Assembly (NCBI GenBank): GCA_947304185.1
Contig: CAMZAM010000004.1
Span: 62,001-126,000, forward strand
Source: an uncultured Bacteroidales bacterium
GTDB taxonomy: Bacteria > Bacteroidota > Bacteroidia > Bacteroidales > F082
Length of the DNA stretch: 64,000 bases
Direction of reading: 5' to 3'
In this document: one piece after another, positions 26,884 through 36,021 of the stretch
Numbering within the stretch: the first letter of the stretch is position 1
Layout: the number at the start of each line of letters is the position of its first letter
Program-made: the position numbers and the translations under genes
Notes under the pieces: model-generated
The model's input: only the letters and a program-made list of their open reading frames with translations
What the model was told of the DNA's origin: nothing
Database searches by the model: none

Positions 26884-28725
26884 ATGGCTAACAGATCAAA
26901 AGTTGTAGAACTTGAACACGTTGTCATTCGTTTTGCGGGTGACTCTGGCGACGGTATGCAGCTGACAGGAAACCTGTTTTCCGATTCAACAGCTCTGGCA
27001 GGCAACGATTTTGCCACGTTCCCAGACTATCCGGGTGAGATTCGTCCACCACAAGGCACTGTGTCAGGTGTTTCCGGATTCCAGGTCCACTTCGGACATA
27101 AACCAGTTCACACCACAGGCGACCTCTGCGATGTGCTCGTAGCAATGAACCCGGCATCTATCAAGGCTAACATGCGTTGGCTTAAACCTGGCACCACTAT
27201 CATCTTTGACGTCGACTCGATGAACGACAAGGCTCTCGAGAAAGCCGGTTACGAGTCGGACCCGACACAGGATGACACCCTCAGCCAATATAAAGTTGTC
27301 AAAGCCCCTATCACATCGATGACACTCGAGGCTTTGAAGGACTTCGGTTGGGACCGCAAGGCAATGCTCAAGTCAAAGAATATGTTCGCTCTCGGTATCG
27401 TGATGTACCTCTTCAACCGTGACATCACAATGTTGAACGGATATTTCAATACAAAATTCAAAAACAAACCAGAAGTCATCAAAGCTAACCAGACTGTTGT
27501 TGCAGCAGGTTACAGCTATGCTGACACCATGGAAATCTTTGCCAACACATATCGTATCGAGCCGGCAAACCTCGCTAAAGGCAAATATCGTGACATCACA
27601 GGTAACGTCGCTACAGCATGGGGTTTGATGGCAGCCGCCGAGCGTTCAGGCCGTCAGATTTTCTGCGGTTCATATCCTATCACTCCGGCGACCGATATCC
27701 TTGCAGAGTTGGTGAAATATAAGAACTTAAAAGTCAAGGCTTTCCAGGCTGAAGACGAGATTGCAGGTATCTGCTCGTCACTCGGAGCCTCATTCGCTGG
27801 CTGTCTCGCAGTGACCACAACATCAGGTCCTGGTCTATCACTGAAGTCAGAAGCCCTCGGCCTCGCTGTGATGACAGAGCTTCCACTCGTCGTCGTCGAC
27901 GTACAGCGTGGCGGTCCTTCAACAGGTCTTCCGACCAAGTCAGAGCAGAGCGACCTCATGCAGGCTCTCTACGGACGTAACGGAGATGCTCCTCTTATCG
28001 TTCTTGCAGCACGCAGCTCGGCCGACTGTTTCTATTCAGCATACGAAGCCGCTAAGTTGGCAATGGAGCACATGACACCTGTCATCCTTCTCACTGAAGG
28101 CGCTCTCGGTAACGGCTCTGAGATCCTCCGCATCCCAAGAGTAGCTGACCTTCCGGCTATCGTTCCGCCAATCGCAAAAGCAAATGATCCTGACTATCAG
28201 CCATATAAACGTGACGAGGCTAAACTCAGCCGTCAGTGGGCTCTCCCAGGAACAGAAGGTCTACGTCACCGCATCAGCGGTCTGGAGAAGGCCAACGGCA
28301 GCGGTAACCTCTCACTCGACCCGAAGAACCACCAGCTCATGACAGAGCTTCGTGAAGAAAAAGTGCAGCGCGTCGCTAACTTCATCCCTGAACAGGAAAT
28401 CGTCGGTGATCCGAATGCTGACCTCCTCGTGGTGAGCTGGGGCGGCACATACGGCGTTGTCCTCTCAGTCGTCGAAAAGATGCTTGAAGAAGGTAAGTCA
28501 GTCGCTCACGCACACTTCCGCCATATCATGCCTCTGCCAAAGAACACAGCAAAGGTGTTGAGCGGTCACAAGAAAATCCTCGTCTGCGAGAACAACAACG
28601 GTCAGTTTGTGAACTACCTCAGAGAGAAGATGCCTGACTTCAAGTATGAACAATACAACAAGATTCAGGGTCTCCCATTCCTCACAGCAGAGTTAGAAAA
28701 TAAGTTTAATGACCTTTTAAAATAA
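26884..28725 (+). CDS. korA: 2-oxoacid:ferredoxin oxidoreductase, alpha (gamma-alpha fused) subunit
   Basis: With korB it decarboxylates 2-oxoglutarate or a related 2-oxoacid to the acyl-CoA and reduces ferredoxin. The 613-residue protein is the usual fusion. A gamma domain spans about 1-195 (IRFAGDSGDGMQLTG). The alpha pyrimidine-binding domain starts GNVATAWGLMAAAERSG, with SYPITPATDI, followed by TSGPGLSLKSEALGLA. Codon use (ACA, TCA, CCA) fits high expression. KorB starts 7 bp downstream. Confidence 0.92.
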   Translation: MANRSKVVELEHVVIRFAGDSGDGMQLTGNLFSDSTALAGNDFATFPDYPGEIRPPQGTVSGVSGFQVHFGHKPVHTTGDLCDVLVAMNPASIKANMRWLKPGTTIIFDVDSMNDKALEKAGYESDPTQDDTLSQYKVVKAPITSMTLEALKDFGWDRKAMLKSKNMFALGIVMYLFNRDITMLNGYFNTKFKNKPEVIKANQTVVAAGYSYADTMEIFANTYRIEPANLAKGKYRDITGNVATAWGLMAAAERSGRQIFCGSYPITPATDILAELVKYKNLKVKAFQAEDEIAGICSSLGASFAGCLAVTTTSGPGLSLKSEALGLAVMTELPLVVVDVQRGGPSTGLPTKSEQSDLMQALYGRNGDAPLIVLAARSSADCFYSAYEAAKLAMEHMTPVILLTEGALGNGSEILRIPRVADLPAIVPPIAKANDPDYQPYKRDEAKLSRQWALPGTEGLRHRISGLEKANGSGNLSLDPKNHQLMTELREEKVQRVANFIPEQEIVGDPNADLLVVSWGGTYGVVLSVVEKMLEEGKSVAHAHFRHIMPLPKNTAKVLSGHKKILVCENNNGQFVNYLREKMPDFKYEQYNKIQGLPFLTAELENKFNDLLK

Positions 28726-28732
28726 GATTACC

Positions 28733-29767
28733 ATGGAAAACACAAATATAAATAATCAGGTTGTTAATCTTACTAAAGAAGATTTCGTTTGCGATCAGAT
28801 AGTGAAATGGTGCCCAGGTTGCGGTGACCACGCTATCTTGAAAGTCTTGCAGGACGTGTTTCCACAGCTCGGTAAGAAGAAAGAGGACATCTGCGTCGTC
28901 TCAGGTATCGGCTGCTCATCACGTTTCCCGCACTATATGAATACATACGGATTCCATAGCATTCACGGCCGCGCTTGCGCTATCGCAACAGGTGTGAAGC
29001 TTGCAAATCCTAACCTCTCAGTATGGATCGTCTCTGGTGACGGTGACTGTACAGCTATCGGTGGTAACCACTTCATCCACGCTGTCCGCCGTAATATGGA
29101 CATGAACCTCCTTCTGTTCAACAACCGTATCTACGGTATGACAAAAGGCCAGTTTTCACCATGCACCTTCCGCGGTACAGTCACAAAGACATCACCACAA
29201 GGTACTTACGAGGATCCGTTCAACGTTGGTGAACTCGTCATCGGTGCAGGCGGCAAGTTCTTCGCCCGTGGCGTTGACATCAATACCAAAGAACTCACTG
29301 ATATCTGCTTGAGAGCTAAGAATCACGACGGCATGTCGGTCATCGAGGTGCTCCAGAACTGTATGATTTTCTCGAACGGCGTTCATGAAAACATCACAGG
29401 CAAGGACGTCCGCGATGATATGCAGGTGAAGTGCGAGCATGGCAAACCTCTCATCTTCGGTAAGGAGAGAAACAAAGGTCTGCGTCTCAACGGCAATAAG
29501 CTCGAAGTTGTGACAATCGGCGAAAACGGCATCACTGAAAAGGATATCCTCGTCCACGACGAGAAGGAAGAGAACACAGGTATCCACATGATGCTCGCAC
29601 ACATGATGCCTCCGGCGTTCCCAGTGGCTATCGGCGTTATCCGCAACGTGGATGCTCCGACCTACGACGACTGCCTCACAGAGGTCATCGAGCGCGAATC
29701 AGCGAAGTCGAACATCAAGACTGTCGACGACCTGCTGAACAGCGGCACAACCTGGGATATCAAATAG
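28733..29767 (+). CDS. korB: 2-oxoacid:ferredoxin oxidoreductase, beta subunit
   Basis: The TPP-binding subunit, 344 residues. It contains WCPGCGDHAIL and GIGCSSRFPHYM. The TPP/Mg motif is GDGDCTAIGGNHFIHA and NNRIYGMTKGQFSPC follows. There is no separate 4Fe-4S domain, so electrons pass to free ferredoxin. Specificity for 2-oxoglutarate is inferred from the family. The operon ends at a hairpin 17 bp after the stop. Confidence 0.92.
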   Translation: MENTNINNQVVNLTKEDFVCDQIVKWCPGCGDHAILKVLQDVFPQLGKKKEDICVVSGIGCSSRFPHYMNTYGFHSIHGRACAIATGVKLANPNLSVWIVSGDGDCTAIGGNHFIHAVRRNMDMNLLLFNNRIYGMTKGQFSPCTFRGTVTKTSPQGTYEDPFNVGELVIGAGGKFFARGVDINTKELTDICLRAKNHDGMSVIEVLQNCMIFSNGVHENITGKDVRDDMQVKCEHGKPLIFGKERNKGLRLNGNKLEVVTIGENGITEKDILVHDEKEENTGIHMMLAHMMPPAFPVAIGVIRNVDAPTYDDCLTEVIERESAKSNIKTVDDLLNSGTTWDIK

Positions 29768-29783
29768 TGATATACTAAAAACG

Positions 29784-29814
29784 AAAAATCCCGCCTTAAT
29801 GACGGGATTTTTTT
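29784..29814 (+). terminator. Terminator after korAB
   Basis: AAAAATCCCG (29784-29793) pairs with CGGGATTTTT (29803-29812), 10 bp, followed by T-run. Its T-run merges with the -7 box of the next gene. Confidence 0.88.
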
Positions 29815-29821
29815 ATCTTTG
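29814..29821 (+). promoter_or_regulatory. -7 box for the flavin reductase gene
   Basis: TATCTTTG followed by C begins inside the korB terminator T-run and ends 4 nt before the ATG at 29826. If used, the transcript would be nearly leaderless. Confidence 0.5.
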
Positions 29822-29825
29822 CAAC

Positions 29826-30461
29826 ATGAAGAAATCATTCAAACCCGGAACAATGCTGTATCCGTTGCCAGTGGTGATGGTCTCGTGTGGCGACTGCCCC
29901 GAGAACTACAACATCATAACCGTGGCATGGACAGGAATTTTGTGTTCCGACCCTCCGATGTGTTACATTTCGATCAGAAAGGAGAGACATTCACATCAGA
30001 TTATCTCAAAAAACAAGGAGTTTGTGATAAATCTCACTACAGAAGCTCTCGCTAAAGCCACCGATTGGTGCGGAGTGCGGTCGGGAAGAGACTATGACAA
30101 ATTCAAGGAGATGCATCTCACACCTGAACAGGCAGAGGTGGTGAAAGCCCCGATGATAGCTGAATCGCCACTGAATATCGAGTGTAAGGTAGTGGAAATT
30201 AAGGCATTGGGATCGCACGACATGTTTATTGCGGAAATAGTTGCCGTCCATGGTGATGCAAAATATTTTGATCCAAGCACAGGGCTGTTCCAACTGAATC
30301 AAGCGGAACTGATAACATATTCGCATGGGAAATACTACGCTTTGGGCGAAAAAATCGGCAAATTCGGCTTCTCAGTAGAGAAAATTCAACATAAAAGGAA
30401 AACTTCCTCATCGTCATTTCGACCGGAGCGAAGCGTAGTGGAGAAATCTCCTAAAAAATAA
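29826..30461 (+). CDS. Flavin reductase-like (split-barrel FMN-binding) protein
   Basis: The 211-residue protein belongs to the flavin reductase-like FMN-binding family. It has LYPLPVVMVSCGDCPENYN, the VAWTGILCSDPPMCYISIR beta-barrel segment, and KEFVINLTTEALA. The ATG at 29826 is chosen because the in-frame ATG at 29799 lies inside a terminator. The last ~20 residues (FRPERSVVEKSPKK) come from an intergenic repeat element, not from the domain, so the natural C-terminus is probably extended. Substrate not known. Confidence 0.85.
   Translation: MKKSFKPGTMLYPLPVVMVSCGDCPENYNIITVAWTGILCSDPPMCYISIRKERHSHQIISKNKEFVINLTTEALAKATDWCGVRSGRDYDKFKEMHLTPEQAEVVKAPMIAESPLNIECKVVEIKALGSHDMFIAEIVAVHGDAKYFDPSTGLFQLNQAELITYSHGKYYALGEKIGKFGFSVEKIQHKRKTSSSSFRPERSVVEKSPKK
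30411..30450 (+). repeat. Bacteroidota REP-like palindromic element
   Basis: The stretch begins TCGTCATTTCGACC and ends TAGTGGAGAAATCTC, with GGAGCGAAGCG in the middle. I recognise this form from interspersed repeats in Bacteroidota genomes. It is translated as the C-terminus of the flavin reductase. Only one copy is seen in the window. Confidence 0.55.
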
Positions 30462-30467
30462 ACGAAA

Positions 30468-31085
30468 ATGGATTACATCAAAGTTAAAGGCTTACAAAAA
30501 GACGAAGTCATAGGACTGGTGAAGGAATGGATTAAGTTGTATCCTCATTCATTCAATCCGGAAGTGAATTTTTGGTTTTACCAACTCGCTGATAATCAGG
30601 TTGTTATCGGTCTACACGACGACCTGAGCACCTTGGCGGTGAGTTTGCTGGTAATATATCTGACTTCGGCTGTGAAGGACCTGCAGGATGCTGAGCCGGT
30701 AGTGGCTTATCTTACTGTCGATGACAACGAGATCTTGCTGAAGCAGAACTATGGTCGTCGCGCGAAAATTGTTGCTAAATCAACTGATGAAGACAATACC
30801 GGCGTGATAATCTTGTTGGAAAACAACTATTGTGTCGACTATTATTTCCATGGCAAGGCACATAAAATCAAAGATTCCGAACTGGTCTTTGAAGAGCCGG
30901 CACTCCCTGAATCTATTGAAAATACTGAGAAAGAAGAGATTTTTGTTGGAGATGTGATTCCGAAAAAGATAATAGAGAAATCGCTTGAACCTGACGCATC
31001 ACCTTGGAAGAAACTGATGTGGTACGCCATCTGCACCATAGTAGGACTCGGCATCGGATTTTTGCTTGTTTACTTTTATTTTTAA
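30468..31085 (+). CDS. Unknown protein with a C-terminal membrane anchor
   Basis: The 205-residue protein is not recognised. It has a soluble alpha/beta N-terminal part (about 1-140; e.g. SLLVIYLTSAVKDLQDAEP), an acidic linker and one C-terminal membrane segment (MWYAICTIVGLGIGFLLVYF, about residues 184-203). That layout is of a tail-anchored inner membrane protein facing the cytosol. It starts 6 bp after the flavin reductase stop and ends 3 bp before tilS, so it is probably cotranscribed. No function is proposed. Confidence 0.7.
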   Translation: MDYIKVKGLQKDEVIGLVKEWIKLYPHSFNPEVNFWFYQLADNQVVIGLHDDLSTLAVSLLVIYLTSAVKDLQDAEPVVAYLTVDDNEILLKQNYGRRAKIVAKSTDEDNTGVIILLENNYCVDYYFHGKAHKIKDSELVFEEPALPESIENTEKEEIFVGDVIPKKIIEKSLEPDASPWKKLMWYAICTIVGLGIGFLLVYFYF

Positions 31086-31088
31086 ATA

Positions 31089-32414
31089 ATGATTGAACAA
31101 TTTCGCGCATACATCACCTCAAATCACCTTATTAATAAGGGTGACCGCGTCCTCGTTGCCTTGAGCGGCGGCGTCGACTCAATGGTGCTTGCGGAGTTGT
31201 TAAGGCGTGAGGGCTACAACATCGCCTTCGCACACTGCAATTTTCATCTGCGTGGCAAAGAATCGGACGACGACGAGCAGTTTGTGCGCGAATATGCTGA
31301 CAGGGTGGGAGTGAAGCTTTTTGTTAAGCAGTTCGACACTCTGGATTACGTTGAAAACAACAAGGTTTCCGTTGAGATGGCTGCTCGTGAACTGCGTTAC
31401 GCCTGGTTCAACGATTTGATTAACGCTAATGAACGGTTAAATGGTAAGGATGGACAGCAGCCCTCCGATTGGCATAATCTCCGTTTCGACAAACTGGCTC
31501 TCGCACATCATGCCGACGATCAAATCGAGACTTTCTTCATCAACCTTTTGCGTGGCTCCGGCATCAAAGGTTTGAAGGCCATGCAGCCATGTAACGGTAT
31601 GTATATCAGACCTTTACTGTGGGCTTCGCGTGAAGAAGTCAAGGGGTTTGCAATAGAAAACGGCATCCAATGGCGCGAAGACAGTACCAATAGCGATACG
31701 ATTTATCTGAGAAATAAGATCCGTCATGATTTGATGCCTGTTTTTGACAGCATCAAACCTGAAGCAAGAGAAAAAATTCTTGAATCTGTCAATCATTTGG
31801 CCTCTGAAAATCAATTATATAGAGAACTTATAAAAGAAAAAATAGCTCAAATCGGAACTGTCGACGGCGTTCTGCATTCAATTGAAAAACGTCATCTCGA
31901 CCAACAACTTTTATTTGAGTGGATTCGTGATTTCGGTTTTACATTTTCTCAATGTGAATCGATTTTCACTTCTCTGAATTTAGAACCAGGTAAGGAGTTT
32001 TATTCTGCTGATTATCAATTAGTTATCGAAAAAGATACAGTCGATGTTTTCCCAATTGATTTCATTATCAACGATCCAAAGTTAGCTTTTGAGAAATTTG
32101 AAAAAACTCCAGATTTCAAACTCCAAACTTCAAACCAAAACATCGCTCAGCTTGATTATGACAAGCTTAAACTGCCTTTAACAACTCGTCGTTGGCAGCA
32201 AGGCGACCGTTTCCGCCCTCTTGGGATGCATGGCACGAAACTCGTCTCCGATTTCTTTAATGACAACAATTTCACTACTTTTCAAAAGAAAACCACTCTG
32301 ATTTTAACTGATGCCGATGATCAAATCGTATGGATAGTAGGCCGTCGCATCGACGATAGATTTAAAATCACCGAAAAAACAAAAACCATCTATCAAATTA
32401 ATTTTGGTGAATAA
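31089..32414 (+). CDS. tilS: tRNA(Ile)-lysidine synthetase
   Basis: TilS converts the wobble cytidine of tRNA-Ile(CAU) to lysidine. The 441-residue protein has the PP-loop SGGVDS at residues 26-31, FAHCNFHLRGKESD, LAHHADDQIETFF and the C-terminal domain motif RRWQQGDRFRPLGMHG with VGRRID. Length and order are normal. Confidence 0.95.
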   Translation: MIEQFRAYITSNHLINKGDRVLVALSGGVDSMVLAELLRREGYNIAFAHCNFHLRGKESDDDEQFVREYADRVGVKLFVKQFDTLDYVENNKVSVEMAARELRYAWFNDLINANERLNGKDGQQPSDWHNLRFDKLALAHHADDQIETFFINLLRGSGIKGLKAMQPCNGMYIRPLLWASREEVKGFAIENGIQWREDSTNSDTIYLRNKIRHDLMPVFDSIKPEAREKILESVNHLASENQLYRELIKEKIAQIGTVDGVLHSIEKRHLDQQLLFEWIRDFGFTFSQCESIFTSLNLEPGKEFYSADYQLVIEKDTVDVFPIDFIINDPKLAFEKFEKTPDFKLQTSNQNIAQLDYDKLKLPLTTRRWQQGDRFRPLGMHGTKLVSDFFNDNNFTTFQKKTTLILTDADDQIVWIVGRRIDDRFKITEKTKTIYQINFGE

Positions 32415-32433
32415 AAACTTTTTCGTATATTTG
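32404..32433 (+). promoter_or_regulatory. dsbD promoter
   Basis: TTG at 32404-32406 and TATATTTG at 32426-32433 are 19 nt apart. The -7 box is preceded by TTCG. The -33 element lies within the end of tilS. Confidence 0.65.
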
Positions 32434-32488
32434 TAGCTTGTAGTATACGATAATTAATTATTTTTATTCTATTGAAAATCAACGAGAT

Positions 32489-34540
32489 ATGAAAAAGTTC
32501 ATGTTAGTTTTAGCAGCATTTTTCGCATTGATGATGCCTTTTGTAACTGTCGCTCAGATTTACGACCCTGTGCAATGGAGCTTCTCGACCGAATCGCTTG
32601 GTAACAACGAATACAACGTCATCTTCAAGGCTGACATCGAAGCTGGATGGCATGTCTATTCGCAGAATATTGCCGACGGCGGCCCTATTCCTACAGCTTT
32701 TTATTTTGCTGAAGCCACTGATTATGAGAGAGTTGGCGAACTGGCAGAAAGCGATGCCATCGTGCTTCAAGATCCCGTCTTCGACATGGAACTGCGATTC
32801 TTTGAGAAAGAAGCAATATTCACTCAAAAGGTGAAAGTGCTCGGCAAGGAGCCGGTTTCAGTGAAGGGCGAACTTGAATACATGGTCTGCAACGACGGAC
32901 AGTGTCTGCCTCCGACAGTTGTTGAATTCGATATAAACCTCAACAATGCCGCAGTAGTAGCAACCTCCGAAACCGAGGCTAATTCTGGCGACAGCCTTCT
33001 TGGAATGATTCTTCAGGCTATCCTCTGGGGCTTGGCAGCATTGCTCACCCCATGCGTCTTCCCTATGATCCCGATGACGGTGTCGTTCTTCCTTCATGGA
33101 AGCGAAAATAAGGCGGCAGGACGTTTTAAAGCAATTATGTACTTCATTTTCATAGTGTTGCTTTACACCCTGCCAATCGCAATCATCATCATGGTGACAT
33201 GGATTTTCGGTGGTGACAGCGTCACTGGCGACATATTCAATTGGTTGTCAACACATTGGCTCCCGAATATTATCTTCTTCTTGGTGTTTATGGTTTTCGC
33301 AGCATCGTTCTTTGGAGCGTTCGAGATTGTGCTTCCAAGCAGCCTCGTCAACAAATCAGATGCCAACTCTGATAAGAAAGGTCTCGCCGGTGTGTTCTTC
33401 ATGGCTCTGACTCTTGTGTTGGTGTCATTCGCTTGCACAGGACCTATCGTCGGCACAGTGCTCATCAAATCAACATCAGGTGAGTTTTGGACTCCGATCC
33501 TCACGATGTTCTGCTACGCTTGCACATTCGCATTGCCGTTCGCACTCTTCGCGTTATTCCCGTCGATGCTGAAAAACCTGCCTAAGAGCGGCGGCTGGCT
33601 CAATACTGTGAAAGTCATCCTCGGTTTCATCGAGGTTGCACTCGGATTCAAGTTCTTAAGTGTCGCCGACCAAACATACCACTGGCATTTGCTCGACCGC
33701 GAGGTTTACCTCGGCATTTGGATTGTGTGCTTCGCAATGCTTGGATTCTATCTCCTTGGCAAGATCAGATTTAAAAATGACGACCCTGTCGAATCAATCG
33801 GTGTGGGCCGTTTGATATTGAGTATCATTACCTTTACGTTTGTCGTGTATATGATTCCTGGTATGTGGGGCGCACCTCTGAAGGCTCTCTCAGGCTATCT
33901 GCCACCTCAACAGACCCTCGACTTCGACCTCAAACGTATCAATCAGGAGAATGCTGATAAAGTCATCGAGTTTATACAACAGAATGTGAAGACGGTTCCT
34001 GTCGGTCAGGTGCAGCAAAATGAGGCTCAGCCGACAGCTGAACTCTGCGAGTCACCGCGTTTCAATGATATCTTCCATCTGCCTCACGGATTGAAAGGTT
34101 ATTTTGATTATGAGCAGGCGTTGGCATGTGCGAAAGCACAAAACAAACCGCTTTACGTCGACTTTACTGGTCACGGATGTGTCAACTGCCGTGAGATGGA
34201 AGCCAACGTCTGGAGCGATCCGCGTGTGCTTAAGATGCTTCGTGATGACTTCATCATCGTAGCACTTTACGTCGATGACAAGACCAAACTTCCTGAGGAA
34301 GAATGGGTTATGGGTGGCGATGGCAAGATGAAGAAGACCATCGGCCGTAAATATGCCGACTTCCAAATCACTAAGTTTGGAACCAACGCCCAACCGTATT
34401 ATTGCCTCATGGGTCACAACGGCGAACTGTTACACGAGCCGCGAGCCTACAACCTTGACAAAGACGGCTTCGTTAAGTTCTTACAAGAAGGACTCGACAA
34501 TTTCAAAAACGGAGTCTCTGTTAGAAACATCAACGAATAA
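32489..34540 (+). CDS. dsbD: Thiol:disulfide interchange protein DsbD
   Basis: DsbD carries electrons from cytosolic thioredoxin across the inner membrane to periplasmic partners. The 683-residue protein has a signal peptide ending TVAQ. The N-terminal periplasmic immunoglobulin-like domain carries Cys pair CNDGQC. The transmembrane domain has eight segments with LLTPCVFPMIPMT and SFACTGPIVGT, whose Cys form the internal shuttle. The C-terminal thioredoxin domain carries GHGCVNC (CxxC). A strong terminator follows. Confidence 0.92.
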   Translation: MKKFMLVLAAFFALMMPFVTVAQIYDPVQWSFSTESLGNNEYNVIFKADIEAGWHVYSQNIADGGPIPTAFYFAEATDYERVGELAESDAIVLQDPVFDMELRFFEKEAIFTQKVKVLGKEPVSVKGELEYMVCNDGQCLPPTVVEFDINLNNAAVVATSETEANSGDSLLGMILQAILWGLAALLTPCVFPMIPMTVSFFLHGSENKAAGRFKAIMYFIFIVLLYTLPIAIIIMVTWIFGGDSVTGDIFNWLSTHWLPNIIFFLVFMVFAASFFGAFEIVLPSSLVNKSDANSDKKGLAGVFFMALTLVLVSFACTGPIVGTVLIKSTSGEFWTPILTMFCYACTFALPFALFALFPSMLKNLPKSGGWLNTVKVILGFIEVALGFKFLSVADQTYHWHLLDREVYLGIWIVCFAMLGFYLLGKIRFKNDDPVESIGVGRLILSIITFTFVVYMIPGMWGAPLKALSGYLPPQQTLDFDLKRINQENADKVIEFIQQNVKTVPVGQVQQNEAQPTAELCESPRFNDIFHLPHGLKGYFDYEQALACAKAQNKPLYVDFTGHGCVNCREMEANVWSDPRVLKMLRDDFIIVALYVDDKTKLPEEEWVMGGDGKMKKTIGRKYADFQITKFGTNAQPYYCLMGHNGELLHEPRAYNLDKDGFVKFLQEGLDNFKNGVSVRNINE

Positions 34541-34550
34541 GATGATTAAT

Positions 34551-34588
34551 AAAAGAGGCGGGATTGTTCAATCTCGTCTCTTTTTTTT
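34551..34588 (+). terminator. Terminator after dsbD
   Basis: AAAAGAGGCGGGATT pairs with AATCTCGTCTCTTTT across a GTTC loop with two G-T wobbles, then eight T. It lies before the convergent peptidase gene. Confidence 0.88.
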
Positions 34589-34589
34589 A

Positions 34590-34652
34590 ACATTTAAACT
34601 ATTAAACTGTAAACTTATAAACTACTTTAAACTTTACACTATAAACTTTACA
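34590..34652. repeat. Degenerate A/T-rich short repeats
   Basis: Irregular units of the form TTTAAACT, AAACTGTAAACTT and TAAACTTTACACT are repeated between the dsbD terminator and the 3' end of the peptidase gene. Similar tracts occur near 16590, 41828, 51001, 51981 and 62634. Confidence 0.6.
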
Positions 34653-34654
34653 CT

Positions 34655-36016
34655 TTATTTGGCGTAATGCTGGTAGAATTGGATGATTGTCTCGATTCCC
34701 TTGAAGAAATGATCCAATCTGTAGTTCTCGTTCGGGGAGTGGATGGCGTCTTCTCCTAATCCGAATCCCATCAGGATTGACTTGATTCCCAATACTTTCT
34801 CAAAACGAGCGATAATCGGGATACTTCCGCCACTTCTCATTGGGATAGGCAGCTTGCCGTAGGTGTCGAAATATGCCTGCTCAGCAGCTTTGTATGCCGG
34901 GAGTTCAATCGGGCAGCCGTAAGCCTCGCCACCATGCAGGGTTGTAACCTTAACTGTCACATAATCAGGAGCTATGCTCTCGAAATATTCCTTAAACAGC
35001 TTGCCGATCTTCTCATGGTCTTGGTTAGGCACCAAACGGCATGAAATCTTGGCGTATGCCTTCGATGGAAGCACTGTCTTTGAGCCTTCACCGGTGTAGC
35101 CACCCCAGATTCCACAGAGATCGAAGGTCGGACGGATACCGACGCGCTCGATCTTGGTGTATCCTTTTTCACCACGTAACGCCTTTACACCCAGCGACTT
35201 TTTAAATTCTTCCTCGTTGTATGGCGCCATATTGAGCATCTCGCGTTCTTTTGCTGATGACTCTACGACATCGTCATAGAAATGAGGGATGGTGATGTGG
35301 TTATTCTTATCCATCACGCCAGCTACCATCTCGCACAAGGTGTTCAAAGGGTTTGCGACAGCGCCGCCGAACAATCCAGAATGCAGGTCGGCATTCGGTC
35401 CTGTGACTTCGACTTCCCAATATGCCAAACCACGCAAACCTGTTGTGATTGAAGGCGTGTCGTGCGATATCATGCTTGTATCTGAAACCAAGATGACATC
35501 GGCTTTTACGAGGTCTTTGTATTCCTCTATCCACTTTGAGAGACTGCCGGAGCCGATCTCTTCCTCACCCTCAAGCATAAATTTCACGTTGCAGGGGAGG
35601 GTGCCGGTCTTAACCATTGTCTCAAAAGCCTTGGCGTGCATGAAAGCCTGACCTTTGTCGTCGTCAGCACCGCGAGCCCATATCTTGCCGTCTTTGATAA
35701 CCGGCTCAAACGGGTCGGTATGCCATAATTCTATCGGGTCGACAGGCATCACGTCGTAGTGACCGTAAACCAGCACCGTCGGGAGTTTCTTGTCGATGAT
35801 CTTCTCACCATAAACTATCGGGTTTCCTTCTGTCGGCATTACCTCGGCCTTGTCGGCGCCTGCCTTCAAGATGCTGTCTCTCCAATACTCAGCAGCTTTA
35901 ATCATATCAGGCTTATGCGCTGATTCCGAGCTGATTGAAGGTATTCTAATCAGTCCGAACAACTCATCTAAAAAACGTTGTTCGTTTTGCTTGATGTAAT
36001 CTTTTATTTTGTCCAT
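34655..36016 (-). CDS. M20-family dipeptidase
   Basis: The 453-residue cytosolic metallopeptidase removes amino acids from small peptides. Zinc ligands are in VYGHYDVMPV and a later EGEEEIGSGS (catalytic and metal-binding Glu), with VSDTSM and IHSPNENYRLD near the end. A dimerisation domain is inserted at about residues 205-345. The exact specificity (dipeptidase, carnosinase-like) is not known. It is the last gene of the lpxK-PNP-lpxH unit, 5 bp after lpxH. Confidence 0.9.
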   Translation of the reverse strand: MDKIKDYIKQNEQRFLDELFGLIRIPSISSESAHKPDMIKAAEYWRDSILKAGADKAEVMPTEGNPIVYGEKIIDKKLPTVLVYGHYDVMPVDPIELWHTDPFEPVIKDGKIWARGADDDKGQAFMHAKAFETMVKTGTLPCNVKFMLEGEEEIGSGSLSKWIEEYKDLVKADVILVSDTSMISHDTPSITTGLRGLAYWEVEVTGPNADLHSGLFGGAVANPLNTLCEMVAGVMDKNNHITIPHFYDDVVESSAKEREMLNMAPYNEEEFKKSLGVKALRGEKGYTKIERVGIRPTFDLCGIWGGYTGEGSKTVLPSKAYAKISCRLVPNQDHEKIGKLFKEYFESIAPDYVTVKVTTLHGGEAYGCPIELPAYKAAEQAYFDTYGKLPIPMRSGGSIPIIARFEKVLGIKSILMGFGLGEDAIHSPNENYRLDHFFKGIETIIQFYQHYAK

Positions 36017-36021
36017 ATCTG

